Source: Bacillota bacterium (GTDB taxonomy: Bacteria; Bacillota; Clostridia; Oscillospirales; Acutalibacteraceae). From it: a DNA stretch of 64,000 nt. Location of the stretch: positions 124,001-188,000 of the forward strand of contig JAEWDK010000015.1 in assembly GCA_023390175.1 (NCBI GenBank), given 5' to 3'. Positions 41,101-50,201 of this stretch are shown one piece after another. The position numbers and the translations under genes were made by a program. Each line of letters starts with the position of its first letter. Positions within the stretch are counted from its first letter, which is position 1. The notes beneath the pieces are model-generated. The model was not told the DNA's origin. It saw nothing but the letters and a program-made list of their open reading frames with translations, and searched no databases.

Positions 41101-42471
41101 ATGATGGCTTTGGGAACGGTAATCGGCGGCTCGTTTTTCCTTGGGTCCTCCGTGGCGGTTCACGCTGCGGGGCCGTCTATTTTAATCTCGTTTATGTTGG
41201 GCGGCGTGCTGGTTTATTTTATCCTTTACGCTCTGTCCGAAATGACGGTTGCAAACCCGGACTCCGGCTCCTTCCGCACATTTGCGTCGCAATCGTTCGG
41301 GCAGGGGGCCGGGTTCGTTGTGGGCTGGGTGTATTGGACAGGGATGGTTTTGGCGATGTCCAGCGAAGCCACCGCAGTTTCTATTTTGGTGCGTGAATTT
41401 ATTCCTGGCATGTCCATCCCCATATTGGGGGGTTCCATTATCATTGGCGTTACGCTGCTTAACCTGCTGGGTGCAAATAAGCTGAGCAGCCTGGAAAGCG
41501 GGCTTGCAGCAGTAAAGCTGCTTGCAATCGTTTCGTTTATTGTCATTGCAATCCTGTTGATCTTCGGTCTGTTCCCCGGAAAGCCATCCGTGGGAACCGG
41601 GGTATTGGCCCGTGAGCCGCTTCTGCCGGGAGGATTAAAGGGCATTGCAGGGAGTATGCTGATCGTGATGTTTGCCTATGCGGGCTTTGAGATTATCGGA
41701 CTGGCTGCCTCTGAAACAGATCACCCCAAAGAAACCGTTCCAAAAGCAATTCGCTATACCGTTTTATGTTTGGTGGGACTTTATATTGCTTCCGCCGCAG
41801 CTCTTCTGCCGCTTATTCCGACGAAGGACATCAGCGAAGAAAACAGTCCGTTTGTAGCGGCACTGAACCGAAGCGGAATCGGCTGGGCGGGAACAGCGAT
41901 TAATATGGTGCTGATTACGGCAATTCTTTCCACCATGCTTGCGGCTATGTTCGGGCTTGGCAGAATGATGCGTTCGCTTGTCGATGAAGGCCTTGCCCCC
42001 ATCTTTCTGAAAGATAAAAAGGATGTTCCCTACCGCGGAATCCTGTTTTCCGGGCTTGCCATGCTTGTGGGGCTTGGCTTTGGACTTTTGTTCCCAAGGG
42101 TCTATCTGTTTTTGATCAGCTCCGGCGGTTTTGCGCTGCTTTTCACCTATGCAGTCATTATGGCCACGCACATTCGCTTCCGTAAAAAGCACGGCTGCCC
42201 GCCGGACGGAAAGTGCCAGATGTGGGGATATCCCTACTCCTCTTTATTTGTCCTGATTGCATTAATTATTGTGATTGTGAGCATGCCGTTTGTGCCGGGC
42301 CAATCATCGGGACTGATCGCAGGCATTATCATGGTCGTTTTTTACACGCTGTGTTACGCGGTGATGTGGTTTTTCAACGCACGTAAAACGGGGCATCGGG
42401 CGATTCCGCCGACAGAATCATCAAAGGGACTGAATCAGGCGAATAATAAAGATGAAGCAAATTTAAAATGA
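41101..42471 (+). CDS. Amino acid permease (APC superfamily), 5' end out of frame
   Basis: A 456-aa reading frame with about 12 membrane helices. Helix 1 has MALGTVIGGSFFLGSSVAVH, containing the GxxxGxG-like unwound substrate site; GFVVGWVYWTGM, LGANKLSSLESGLAAVKLLA and FAYAGFEIIGLAASETDHPK are standard APC motifs. The family exchanges or imports amino acids with protons or cations. The first in-frame ATG has no ribosome site; the real start seems to be ATG 41060, one base out of register because of an A11 run, so the gene may be switched off or slippage-dependent. The C-terminal 40 residues are polar. Confidence 0.85.
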   Translation: MMALGTVIGGSFFLGSSVAVHAAGPSILISFMLGGVLVYFILYALSEMTVANPDSGSFRTFASQSFGQGAGFVVGWVYWTGMVLAMSSEATAVSILVREFIPGMSIPILGGSIIIGVTLLNLLGANKLSSLESGLAAVKLLAIVSFIVIAILLIFGLFPGKPSVGTGVLAREPLLPGGLKGIAGSMLIVMFAYAGFEIIGLAASETDHPKETVPKAIRYTVLCLVGLYIASAAALLPLIPTKDISEENSPFVAALNRSGIGWAGTAINMVLITAILSTMLAAMFGLGRMMRSLVDEGLAPIFLKDKKDVPYRGILFSGLAMLVGLGFGLLFPRVYLFLISSGGFALLFTYAVIMATHIRFRKKHGCPPDGKCQMWGYPYSSLFVLIALIIVIVSMPFVPGQSSGLIAGIIMVVFYTLCYAVMWFFNARKTGHRAIPPTESSKGLNQANNKDEANLK

Positions 42472-42493
42472 TCCCTGTCGCGTGCCATCTTAG

Positions 42494-42571
42494 CCGAATC
42501 CGCATACAAAGTTCTTTGATGTGCTTGACCCGAACGGGTTAAAGATTCAGTTTGTAGAAAACATGCAGCAG
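42494..42571 (+). pseudogene. Remnant of a VOC (glyoxalase/bleomycin-resistance) family protein
   Basis: A short frame reads PHTKFFDVLDPNGLKIQFVE, matching the C-terminal beta-strand and metal-site Glu of VOC proteins. It is preceded in frame by TAG at 42491, has no start or ribosome site, and runs on into a terminator hairpin. It is probably the end of a deleted gene. Identification rests on about 20 residues. Confidence 0.5.
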
Positions 42572-42586
42572 CCTTGCCGTAAACCG

Positions 42587-42616
42587 AAAGCACCTGCAAA
42601 TGCAGGTGCTTTTTAT
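42587..42616. terminator. Terminator between permease/VOC remnant and QueG-like gene
   Basis: AAAGCACCTGCA/TGCAGGTGCTTT with an AA loop followed by TTTATAT. It lies between convergent units and touches the stop of the minus-strand gene at 42613. Confidence 0.78.
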
Positions 42617-43302
42617 ATCGCCGGCGATTCACTCTTTTTGCCAAAGGCTCTGGGGCAGATTATTCTGCATTGATTGCAGTTGCAAACACCGAACCCCTTT
42701 TTATTGCTGCTGTATGTAAATTCCCTGCACCGCTTTTGATTGACTATAACACCGTTCAGTGCTTTTTGCGGGCAATTGTCCAAGCACAGGCGGCAGCCGG
42801 CAATGCAAAGTTCTTCCGCAAAGGGGTCCGACTCCAAATCCAAGTTGGTCAGAACGGCGCCGATATTAATCATGTTTCCGTATTTTGGGTTTATAATCAG
42901 ATTGTTTTTTCCCATGCTTCCAATTCCGGCCAGCACGGCCGCATGGCGCATGGACAGCAATCCCCTCCCTTCCATATTCTCTTCGTCCCAATAATCATAA
43001 GGGGAATCAGATGGCAGCGGAACCGCGACTGCGCCCAGCTTTTCAATTTCAACGCTTGCCAGGTAACTGATTTTGTCCAGCTCCGCCAGGCTGATATCGG
43101 TTGCCTTGGCATATGCGATTCTTGGGCTCACATAAGCCAGTCCCTTTGGCATATTCCTGGCAAATACAACGACAGATTTGCAGTCATTATAAATGTCAGC
43201 AGGGTGAAACCCGGCCGGTGCGTTTTCAAACCGCTCAACGTGAGCGATTCCGCAGACATCCGCCCCTAATCCTCTCAGGATTTCTTTGATTTTCTGTTTC
43301 AA
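42613..43302 (-). CDS. QueG-like 4Fe-4S double-cluster protein
   Basis: A 229-aa protein from a TTG start at 43302, chosen because AGGAGG lies eight bases upstream; a longer frame back to 43437 has no ribosome site. It contains GADVCGIAHVERF near the N-terminus, SVVVFARNMPKG, RHAAVLAGIGSMGKNNLIIN (cobamide-region-like segment of epoxyqueuosine reductase relatives), and cysteine motifs CIAGCRLCLDNCP and CNCNQCRIICP for two clusters. It is shorter than QueG (about 370 aa) and lacks its C-terminal HEAT domain, so it belongs to the wider reductive-dehalogenase/QueG-like group of unknown substrate. Confidence 0.75.
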   Translation of the reverse strand: MKQKIKEILRGLGADVCGIAHVERFENAPAGFHPADIYNDCKSVVVFARNMPKGLAYVSPRIAYAKATDISLAELDKISYLASVEIEKLGAVAVPLPSDSPYDYWDEENMEGRGLLSMRHAAVLAGIGSMGKNNLIINPKYGNMINIGAVLTNLDLESDPFAEELCIAGCRLCLDNCPQKALNGVIVNQKRCREFTYSSNKKGFGVCNCNQCRIICPRAFGKKSESPAI

Positions 43303-43449
43303 GATGATATCCTCCTGCAATTTCGGCCCGCTTGCATGAACACCCGTACAGAACGCTTTGGAATGCCCGTGCACGCCGTCAGCCAAGCCTGCGCATAAAT
43401 TAAATTTAATTATATGCTTATGAATAATCACTTTCAACAGATAAATTTT

Positions 43450-45063
43450 TTAATTCATGGTCATATTTTTTTGTATGAATTCCGTCGGCGTCATATGATA
43501 GTATTTTTTAAAAACAGAATTGAAATGCTTTGCGTTTACAAATCCTACCTGAATCGCCAAATTATAGATTTTTTCGCCCGGATTTGTCCTCATCAGGGTC
43601 GTAGCCTGTTCCATGCGGACGCGGGTAATAAACTTCGAATAGGGCTCCCCGATTTCTTTATGAAAAAGGTCGCTCAGGTAGCTGGCTGAAACGCCTAATT
43701 TTTCCGCAACCAGCGTCAGACTGATCGGTTCGCTGTAATGGGAATAAATATATTCCTTTGCCGTGTCAACCAGGTGGCTGTTCTCCTCTTCCTTTTGAAA
43801 ACGGTCATCCTTATTCAGCGCGAATATCACCTTAACAAAAATATCCGTCATGTTTTGGGTGAGCTGGTTTGTTGAACCGGGGGTCAGCAAAGCGCTTAGC
43901 TTTTGAAAGGTGTTTTCCATCTGTTTTTCTTTCATTTTACTTCTTTGAGAAATACTGTACAGCAAATAGATTCCCAAGCGAACAGGCACCAGTTCATCCT
44001 TCCACCCGGAAGAAAGTCCGAAAAAGCTTGATAAATCCGTGCGCATTCTCGCTTCATTACCGGAGATAAAATCCGAATAAATCGAAGCGGTCAAAGCGTT
44101 TATCCCATTCAGAAAAGTCCGCTGGCTGATAAAGCTGACCGGGAATACCGGGGAATTTTCGGCTAAGAAGGAAAGCACCAAGGATTGTGCGGATGCCTGA
44201 TATGAATTTTGAAGGTACAAAAAATCTTCAACAGCAGTACCGCAGGCCCCCAGAAGCCCGGCCTGAAATTCTTCCTCAAAAAGACGGGCTATTTCATGGA
44301 AGGCGGAACGCGCGGACTGTTCAACCGTATTTTTACTTTTTCCGCATACCAATAAAGCGGTATTGTTAAAATCGCAATAACAGACAGTAATGCCGGGATT
44401 CGATCGAAATGCTTCCGTGCATTTCTGATTGAGCCACATCTGTTCCAAAACTATCTTTTGATATGCATTCCCCTTGCTCAAAAGATATGCGCTGTCAACG
44501 CTCAGCGTCATAATGCAGGCAAAGTGCTCCATAATGGAAAGATGCCGGTTATATATCGCGGTGTACAAAGATTTGACATTGCCTTCGTTCCCCTGAATAA
44601 TAGCATTCAGAAAATCCGATTTTAATTCTTCGTCGGTCAGGGATTCCAGCTTGCTGATAATCCGGTCTGAAAATGCCTTCGATTCTTTTTCATCGATTGC
44701 GGCAGCCGCTTTTGTCAGAGTGTCCACGATGTTTTCATCACTTAACGGCTTCAGCAAATAATCCGACACACCGCAGCGGATAGCCCGGCGCGCATATTCA
44801 AAATCATCAAACCCGGAAATAATCACCACCTGTGTCTGCGGATAGATTTCATACACGAATTTGGCAAGCTCCAGTCCGTCCATTTCCGGCATTTTAATAT
44901 CGGTGATAATCAGGTCGAATTTCTGTCTCTGCAGCAAATCAACCGCCTGCAATCCGTCGGAAGCAAGGCCGGTTACGCACCACTGCGGGGCAAGCCGGCT
45001 GATGTTGCCGCCCAAATATTTCAGCATCAGCGATTCGTCATCAACAATCATTACGGTGTACAT
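43450..45063 (-). CDS. YesN-type response regulator with AraC DNA-binding domain
   Basis: A 537-aa regulator. Receiver domain (1-120) with VDDE (7-10) and phospho-acceptor Asp55 in IITDIKMPEMDG; a long central region (about 130-420) of unknown fold; C-terminal AraC pair of helix-turn-helices (about 430-537) with ISLTLVAEKLGVSASYLSDL and YNLAIQVGFVNAKHFNSVFK. GGAG lies nine bases before ATG 45063; the ATG at 45072 abuts the ribosome site. Its start overlaps the kinase gene by 23 bp. YesMN pairs usually control an adjacent sugar ABC operon, here the divergent one starting at 47083. Confidence 0.92.
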   Translation of the reverse strand: MYTVMIVDDESLMLKYLGGNISRLAPQWCVTGLASDGLQAVDLLQRQKFDLIITDIKMPEMDGLELAKFVYEIYPQTQVVIISGFDDFEYARRAIRCGVSDYLLKPLSDENIVDTLTKAAAAIDEKESKAFSDRIISKLESLTDEELKSDFLNAIIQGNEGNVKSLYTAIYNRHLSIMEHFACIMTLSVDSAYLLSKGNAYQKIVLEQMWLNQKCTEAFRSNPGITVCYCDFNNTALLVCGKSKNTVEQSARSAFHEIARLFEEEFQAGLLGACGTAVEDFLYLQNSYQASAQSLVLSFLAENSPVFPVSFISQRTFLNGINALTASIYSDFISGNEARMRTDLSSFFGLSSGWKDELVPVRLGIYLLYSISQRSKMKEKQMENTFQKLSALLTPGSTNQLTQNMTDIFVKVIFALNKDDRFQKEEENSHLVDTAKEYIYSHYSEPISLTLVAEKLGVSASYLSDLFHKEIGEPYSKFITRVRMEQATTLMRTNPGEKIYNLAIQVGFVNAKHFNSVFKKYYHMTPTEFIQKNMTMN

Positions 45064-46897
45064 CCACTGCATCTCCTTCCTTCGGGTTCAGCGGCAGCCG
45101 CAGGGAAACACAGGTTCCCTGATCGATTTCAGATACGACGGATAAGCCGTATTCGTTTCCGAATTTCAGCTGCAGCCTGGAATTCACATTGTTCAGACCG
45201 ATACTGTCCGTAAATATGTTTTCCGTTTTTTCCGGGTCGGCGGGGGACACGGCCCGAAACGAAGCGTTCAGCTCCTCAACCTGGGAATTGCTCATGCCGT
45301 TCCCATTGTCCGAAATATAAATCATCAGGCAGCCGCCCTCTGCTGCGAAATAAATTTTAATCACAGAGTTTCCCTTTTTCAGCTCGCAGCCATGAATCAC
45401 CGCATTTTCAACTATGGGCTGCAATGTAAGCGCGGGAATGCGGTAGTTCATAATCGCTTCCGGCAAATCAATTTGATACGAAAGTTTATCCGCGTAGCGG
45501 CTCTTCTGCAGACCCAAATAAGAATCGACTATTTTCAGTTCGGCGGAAATCGGGATTTCTTTGTCCGTATTCATTACGCCCCGAAGAAAAAAAGACAGCT
45601 TTTCAATATCGTGCACCGCCTGATTTTGCTCGCCGCATTTAATCAGCAGGCTGATGGTGTTCAGTGTGTTATACAAAAAGTGCGGTTTAATTTGGCTGCA
45701 CAGTACATTATACTGTGCTTCCTTCTGAAGATAGCGCATTTCATAAACTTCTTTTACAAGCTGTGTGTTTTTCGACATCATCGTTTGAACGCGGTTGACC
45801 ATGGTGTTAAAGGATTCGGAAAGATAGCCGATTTCATCATGATTTTTCACAGGAACCTGAACCGTCAGATCCCCGTTCTGCACCTGCTTCATCTGCTTAA
45901 CAACATGAAAAAGCGGGTTTAAAAAGCTGCCCGCAAACAAAATCAGTACAAAAACAGCGGCCAAAGCACACAGCAGCGCCATGATAAACGCGGTGTTCCT
46001 GGTCTGCAGAAAATATTGGTTTAACTGCGCATAAGAATTCACCTCGACCACCTTCCAGCTTGTGGCTTTCAGTGTTCTGGTATTCATCACATACCGCTTT
46101 CCGTGAATTGTTGCAATGCTGCCGCCATCCGCGGCAAGCGCTGTATTATAAATGTCATCGCCCAATTCTTCGCCCGAAAACTTACTGTTCTGATAAATGA
46201 TGTTTTTGTCGCTGTCAATGATAAACAGCGCGCTGTCCGCACCCAAATTTACCTTGTCGCAAATTGTCTTAATTCCCTCGTAGTTTGCGTCCACTTTAAT
46301 CACGCCCAGCACCTTGGAGCTGTCGTCCTTGCTCCTTAACCCCTGCACGACGGAGAAAATCTGTGTTTTCTTGTTCCCGAAAACTTTTTCGGAGCGAACC
46401 GGCAGAAAAATCTGCTTTTGGGTTGCCAACGCCTGACGGTACCAGTCACTCTTCATATAGTCCTGATAGTTTGCCATGTCATAGGGCGTTTTGATATTGG
46501 AATAAACGCCGCTTTGGGTTAAGATATAAACACGCAGAATATCGTCCCGGGGCAATATCATGACGGAACCCAAAAAATTTTCTATTTTCCGCTGATTGTC
46601 CAGCTTTTCCAAGTCATTTTGAGGCTGCGTTTCCAAGTCCGCCATGATGCTGTTATTATAATAAGGAGCAAGGCTCATTCGAAAAAGCTCGTCAAGGTAT
46701 GTATCAACGTTAATACCGATTTGCTCAATCACCTGCTGTGTCTGCTCTTTCCTCTGTTCCGTGAAATAATCCGAATAGCGCCGGTAACTTAAAAAAGATA
46801 CCAGTGTAACGGAAATCACGATCAGCAGTGACATAATCACCAGCAGTTTTCGTTTTATGCTCCAGTCGCGGTACCATTGCAGCGATAAGCTTTTCAT
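45041..46897 (-). CDS. YesM-type sensor histidine kinase
   Basis: A 618-aa kinase. Two membrane helices (about 15-38 and 297-322) enclose an extracellular dCache-type domain with YQDYMKSDWYRQALATQKQI. HAMP follows (VKQMKQVQNGDLTVQVPVKN), then the His_kinase domain with phospho-accepting His in QIKPHFLYNTLNTISLL and HATPase boxes LQPIVENAVIHG and ISDNGNGMS. This is the YesM/LytS-like class that senses sugars, often together with a binding protein. It is divergent from the sugar importer, 185 bp away. CTCTCTCCC before the start gives a GGGAGAGAG ribosome site. Confidence 0.93.
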   Translation of the reverse strand: MKSLSLQWYRDWSIKRKLLVIMSLLIVISVTLVSFLSYRRYSDYFTEQRKEQTQQVIEQIGINVDTYLDELFRMSLAPYYNNSIMADLETQPQNDLEKLDNQRKIENFLGSVMILPRDDILRVYILTQSGVYSNIKTPYDMANYQDYMKSDWYRQALATQKQIFLPVRSEKVFGNKKTQIFSVVQGLRSKDDSSKVLGVIKVDANYEGIKTICDKVNLGADSALFIIDSDKNIIYQNSKFSGEELGDDIYNTALAADGGSIATIHGKRYVMNTRTLKATSWKVVEVNSYAQLNQYFLQTRNTAFIMALLCALAAVFVLILFAGSFLNPLFHVVKQMKQVQNGDLTVQVPVKNHDEIGYLSESFNTMVNRVQTMMSKNTQLVKEVYEMRYLQKEAQYNVLCSQIKPHFLYNTLNTISLLIKCGEQNQAVHDIEKLSFFLRGVMNTDKEIPISAELKIVDSYLGLQKSRYADKLSYQIDLPEAIMNYRIPALTLQPIVENAVIHGCELKKGNSVIKIYFAAEGGCLMIYISDNGNGMSNSQVEELNASFRAVSPADPEKTENIFTDSIGLNNVNSRLQLKFGNEYGLSVVSEIDQGTCVSLRLPLNPKEGDAVDVHRNDC

Positions 46898-47082
46898 GAA
46901 TTCTCTCTCCCACTTTCATTTCACCTACATTATAACATCTAACAAAAATCATGCAATTGTAATAATAATCAATCTAATAATTACGAACTTTTATCTAATA
47001 AAATGGGAATTTCAATTCTATCAGGAGCATGCTACTCTTAATGCAGAGCCAATCGTTACGTAATTTGAAGGAGGAACTGTAA

Positions 47083-48420
47083 GTGAAAAAGGTAATTGCA
47101 GTGTTGTTGAGTGCAGCTCTTGTGGCAGGAGCCTGTGCCGGATGCGGCAGCTCAGCGAAAACGAACCCCGCATCATCGTCCGCAGGCCAAACATCAGCCG
47201 TCGCTCAGGAATCGTCCAAAAGCACAGAGCATGTTAACCTAAAGCTTTTCACGGGCAAGATTGAAACCATTGATTTAATGAACGAGATTATCAATGACTT
47301 CAACTCTTCGCAGGACAGAATCACGGTGGAGCAGGAATACCAAAAGGATGCAAGCAATATTATAAAAATCAAATTTGCGTCCGGTCAGGTTCCGGACATC
47401 ATGACAACTTATGAGCAGGGTTTCGCCGATCAGGGAAAATACCTTGACCTGTCGGATCAATCCGCCTGGTGGGACCGCCTTTCGCCGGAAATGAAAGTAA
47501 ACTGCACCGATGTAAAAAGCGGAAAGCAATACCGCGTGTGCACCAACATGACAATGGCAGGATTCTTCTATAACAAAGCAATCTTTAATGAACTCGGGTT
47601 AAAGACCGCAACAACATGGGACGAATTCGAGAAAAACCTGCAGACCATTAAAGCAAAAAAGCCGGGCGTTACCCCCTGGTTTATTTTCGGCAAAGAAGCC
47701 TGGCACCTTGGTCACCTGATTGAATTCATTCCGCACGGCTACATAAAGCAGCAGCTTGGTTCCATTGAAGCCAAAAAAGCAATGCTGGCCAACGATAAGG
47801 CAAAACTGAATTTCGGCGCGGCAGACGGCGCCATGGCAACCTTTGCTAAGAATCTGGTTGACCTGAAAAACAAAGGCCTGATTAATTCCGACGTGCTGAC
47901 CGCAACCAGTGACAACTGTGTGCAGGAGTTTGTAACCGGAAAAGCCGCCATGCTGAGCAACGGAATGTGGGTGCTTTCCAGCCTGACGGATGCAGACCCG
48001 AAAATTGCAGACAAGATCGGGTTCGCGCCCTACCCCGCCTACATGCCGAATTCAAAACCCGTTGTACTGAGCGCGGAAGACTCCGGATATTCCATCTCCG
48101 CCACCACAGAACATAAAGCGGAAGCAATTGAATTCTTGAATTATCTTTTCAAGGCCGAAAACCAGAAAAAATACAGCGAAGCTTCCAAAGCGCCGAGTGC
48201 ATTTAAGGATGTGCAGGCAGAGTGGGCATCCGCTAACGTGGTAAGCGAAGTCAACACCGCATTGAAAGACGCCGTAAATATCGGATTCACCAATGAAAAA
48301 CCCGCGGGATTTTCCGGTGATGACGCCGGCCGCCTGGTACAGGATTTGCTGAGCGGAAAATATACCCCCGAAACATTTGCAGCTGCTTATGAAAAAGCAT
48401 GGGACAGCGGCATGAAATAG
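47083..48420 (+). CDS. Sugar ABC transporter substrate-binding lipoprotein (SBP_bac_1)
   Basis: A 445-aa extracellular binding protein starting with GTG, eight bases after AAGGAGG. The signal peptide ends in a lipobox-like CAGC with Cys21 as anchor, followed by a Ser/Ala-rich tether. Mature motifs NLKLFTGKIETIDLMNEIIN, FASGQVPDIMTTYEQGFADQ and YNKAIFNELGLKTATTWDEF are those of family 1 oligosaccharide-binding proteins. Downstream permeases, GH66 and GH13_31 enzymes indicate isomalto-oligosaccharides or dextran fragments as ligand. A hairpin separates it from the permease genes, usual where more binding protein than permease is needed. Confidence 0.92.
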   Translation: MKKVIAVLLSAALVAGACAGCGSSAKTNPASSSAGQTSAVAQESSKSTEHVNLKLFTGKIETIDLMNEIINDFNSSQDRITVEQEYQKDASNIIKIKFASGQVPDIMTTYEQGFADQGKYLDLSDQSAWWDRLSPEMKVNCTDVKSGKQYRVCTNMTMAGFFYNKAIFNELGLKTATTWDEFEKNLQTIKAKKPGVTPWFIFGKEAWHLGHLIEFIPHGYIKQQLGSIEAKKAMLANDKAKLNFGAADGAMATFAKNLVDLKNKGLINSDVLTATSDNCVQEFVTGKAAMLSNGMWVLSSLTDADPKIADKIGFAPYPAYMPNSKPVVLSAEDSGYSISATTEHKAEAIEFLNYLFKAENQKKYSEASKAPSAFKDVQAEWASANVVSEVNTALKDAVNIGFTNEKPAGFSGDDAGRLVQDLLSGKYTPETFAAAYEKAWDSGMK

Positions 48421-48438
48421 GCATAAATCATTTTTATT

Positions 48439-48466
48439 GCGGGAGCGTCTTTCAGGATACTCCCGC
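48439..48466 (+). terminator. Intercistronic attenuator between binding protein and permease
   Basis: GCGGGAG/CTCCCGC stem, 14-nt loop, then ATCCTTTTC, in the 71-bp gap. It probably acts as a partial terminator or 3'-end stabiliser that lowers permease expression. Confidence 0.6.
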
Positions 48467-48491
48467 ATCCTTTTCAAAGGGAGTTATGGCA

Positions 48492-49358
48492 ATGATTAAA
48501 ACAAAAAAAATAGGTTTGCACACTTTTATGGCAGTTCCGGCGTTCCTGCTGTTCGGCGTGTTCTTTATTTATCCGCTGATACAGGGAATTGGAATGAGCT
48601 TAACCGACTGGGATGGCCTGGGCCGTTCCAATTTTATCGGTCTGCAGAATTTTCTCGATTTTTTCAAAGACGAACGAGCGGTCACAGATATTAAAAATAC
48701 GCTGCTGTTTGCACTGGGAAGTGCGCCGCTTTTAAATATTATCGGGCTTGCATACGCACTTTTAATGAACGGAAAGTTTAAAGGAAAAGGAATCGCACGC
48801 GTTATTATTTATCTGCCGGCAGTAATCAGCCCCCTGATTATGGGCTATATTTGGTACCTGCTGCTGCAGCCGGGGCGCGGCTTTGTGTTCCACGCGCTGG
48901 AATTGGCCGGAAAATCTTCCTGGCTGGGGAACTGGCTGGGCGATTATACCGCCGCCATGATTGTGCTGGTGCTGGTAAATGTTTGGCAGTACGCAGGAAT
49001 GACGATGGTTATTTATCTGGCGGGTTTGCAAAGTATTCCCGAAGAGCTGTATGAGTCCGCCAAAATAGACGGCGCCGGCTTCTGGAGCAGCTTCCGCTAT
49101 GTTACACTGCCAATGCTGATGCCGTCCATCCGCATTAACGTGGTCACAAACATCATCGGTTCCCTTGCCGTGTTTGATATTGTAATGGCGCTGACGGATG
49201 GCGGCCCCGGCTACGCGACGGAAACCCTCAGCATCTATATCATGCGCATGTGCTATGGCAGTAAAACAGGATACTCCACCGCAGTGGCGCTGATTATGTT
49301 TTTTATCATTCTGATTCCTGTCATGATATCCATGCGCTTAACCCGGGAAAAGGAGTGA
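48492..49358 (+). CDS. Sugar ABC transporter permease (MalF type)
   Basis: A 288-aa permease with six membrane helices. Near the C-terminus it has the EAA loop in the form ELYESAKIDGAGFWSSFRYV with TLPMLMPS, which binds the ATPase. The start at 48492 has GGGAG eight bases upstream; an ATG at 48486 is too close. No ATPase gene is in this operon, so a shared MsmX-type ATPase encoded elsewhere must energise it, common in Firmicutes sugar importers. Confidence 0.93.
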   Translation: MIKTKKIGLHTFMAVPAFLLFGVFFIYPLIQGIGMSLTDWDGLGRSNFIGLQNFLDFFKDERAVTDIKNTLLFALGSAPLLNIIGLAYALLMNGKFKGKGIARVIIYLPAVISPLIMGYIWYLLLQPGRGFVFHALELAGKSSWLGNWLGDYTAAMIVLVLVNVWQYAGMTMVIYLAGLQSIPEELYESAKIDGAGFWSSFRYVTLPMLMPSIRINVVTNIIGSLAVFDIVMALTDGGPGYATETLSIYIMRMCYGSKTGYSTAVALIMFFIILIPVMISMRLTREKE

Positions 49359-49365
49359 TGACAAA

Positions 49366-50190
49366 ATGAAAACCGCTTTAAGAGTCTGTAAATATTTGCT
49401 CATTGTTCTCATTTGCGCCGTCTGCCTGATTCCTTTTTACATTCTTCTCATCCTGTCGCTCAATACGCCACAGCGCGTGTTTTATCAGGGGAATATGTTT
49501 GTTCCCGACTTCTTTTTCAAAAATTATGTTGACGCGTGGAACAAATCCCATATTGGCACAGCGATTGTGAATTCTGCGGTTATTACAATAATCGCTTTGG
49601 CGGTTATCCTGATTCTGGGAGCAATGGCCGCCTACACCATTGCGCGGTTCGACTACAAGTTTAACCGGTTTGTCTTTTGGCTGTTTATGAGCTGCATGAT
49701 GATTCCGGGCATTATTAACACCGTTCCGCTCTACACCCTGATGATCAGGCTGAACGCGATCAATACACTTTGGGGCATGGGGCTGGTGTGCGCGACCATT
49801 GCGCTGCCGTCCGCTGTGTTTATTTTCACAGGATTTGTGAAATCGCTTCCCCGTGAAATAGAAGAAGCCGCAATTATTGACGGCTGTTCGTGGTTTACCG
49901 CTTTTTGGAAAATCACATTTCCGCTGCTCAAGCCCTCTGTCGCGGCAGTTGTTATTTTAAACGGATTTGGCATTTGGAACAACTACGCACAGGCGGTATT
50001 CTTTTTACAGGACAGCAAAAAACATAACATTCCGCAGGCACTGTCGGTTTACTTTCAGCAGTTTGCAGGAGCACACTGGAATTTGATGGCCGCAACCGCG
50101 GTTATCGCGGTGATTCCGGTCATTATTGCATTCCTGATATTCCAAAAAAGTCTGATGAAGGGCCTTACCGACGGCGCGCTGAAAGGATAA
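49366..50190 (+). CDS. Sugar ABC transporter permease (MalG type)
   Basis: A 274-aa second permease with six helices and the EAA loop EIEEAAIIDGCSWFTAFWKI then TFPLLKPS. The C-terminus KGLTDGALKG is the usual MalG ending. It starts 7 bp after the first permease stop, with AGGAG ahead. With its partner it forms the membrane channel of an oligosaccharide importer. Confidence 0.93.
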   Translation: MKTALRVCKYLLIVLICAVCLIPFYILLILSLNTPQRVFYQGNMFVPDFFFKNYVDAWNKSHIGTAIVNSAVITIIALAVILILGAMAAYTIARFDYKFNRFVFWLFMSCMMIPGIINTVPLYTLMIRLNAINTLWGMGLVCATIALPSAVFIFTGFVKSLPREIEEAAIIDGCSWFTAFWKITFPLLKPSVAAVVILNGFGIWNNYAQAVFFLQDSKKHNIPQALSVYFQQFAGAHWNLMAATAVIAVIPVIIAFLIFQKSLMKGLTDGALKG

Positions 50191-50201
50191 GGGAGAATTT
50201 T

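Noticed and set aside
43303..43437. 45-codon in-frame extension of the QueG-like protein
   Set aside because: The extension has no ribosome site and poor family fit, while the TTG at 43302 has AGGAGG at ideal spacing.
46898..47082. Catabolite-repression (cre) site in the sugar operon promoter
   Set aside because: No good match to the TGNAANCGNTNNCA pattern was seen here, nor in the gap before the GH130 operon.
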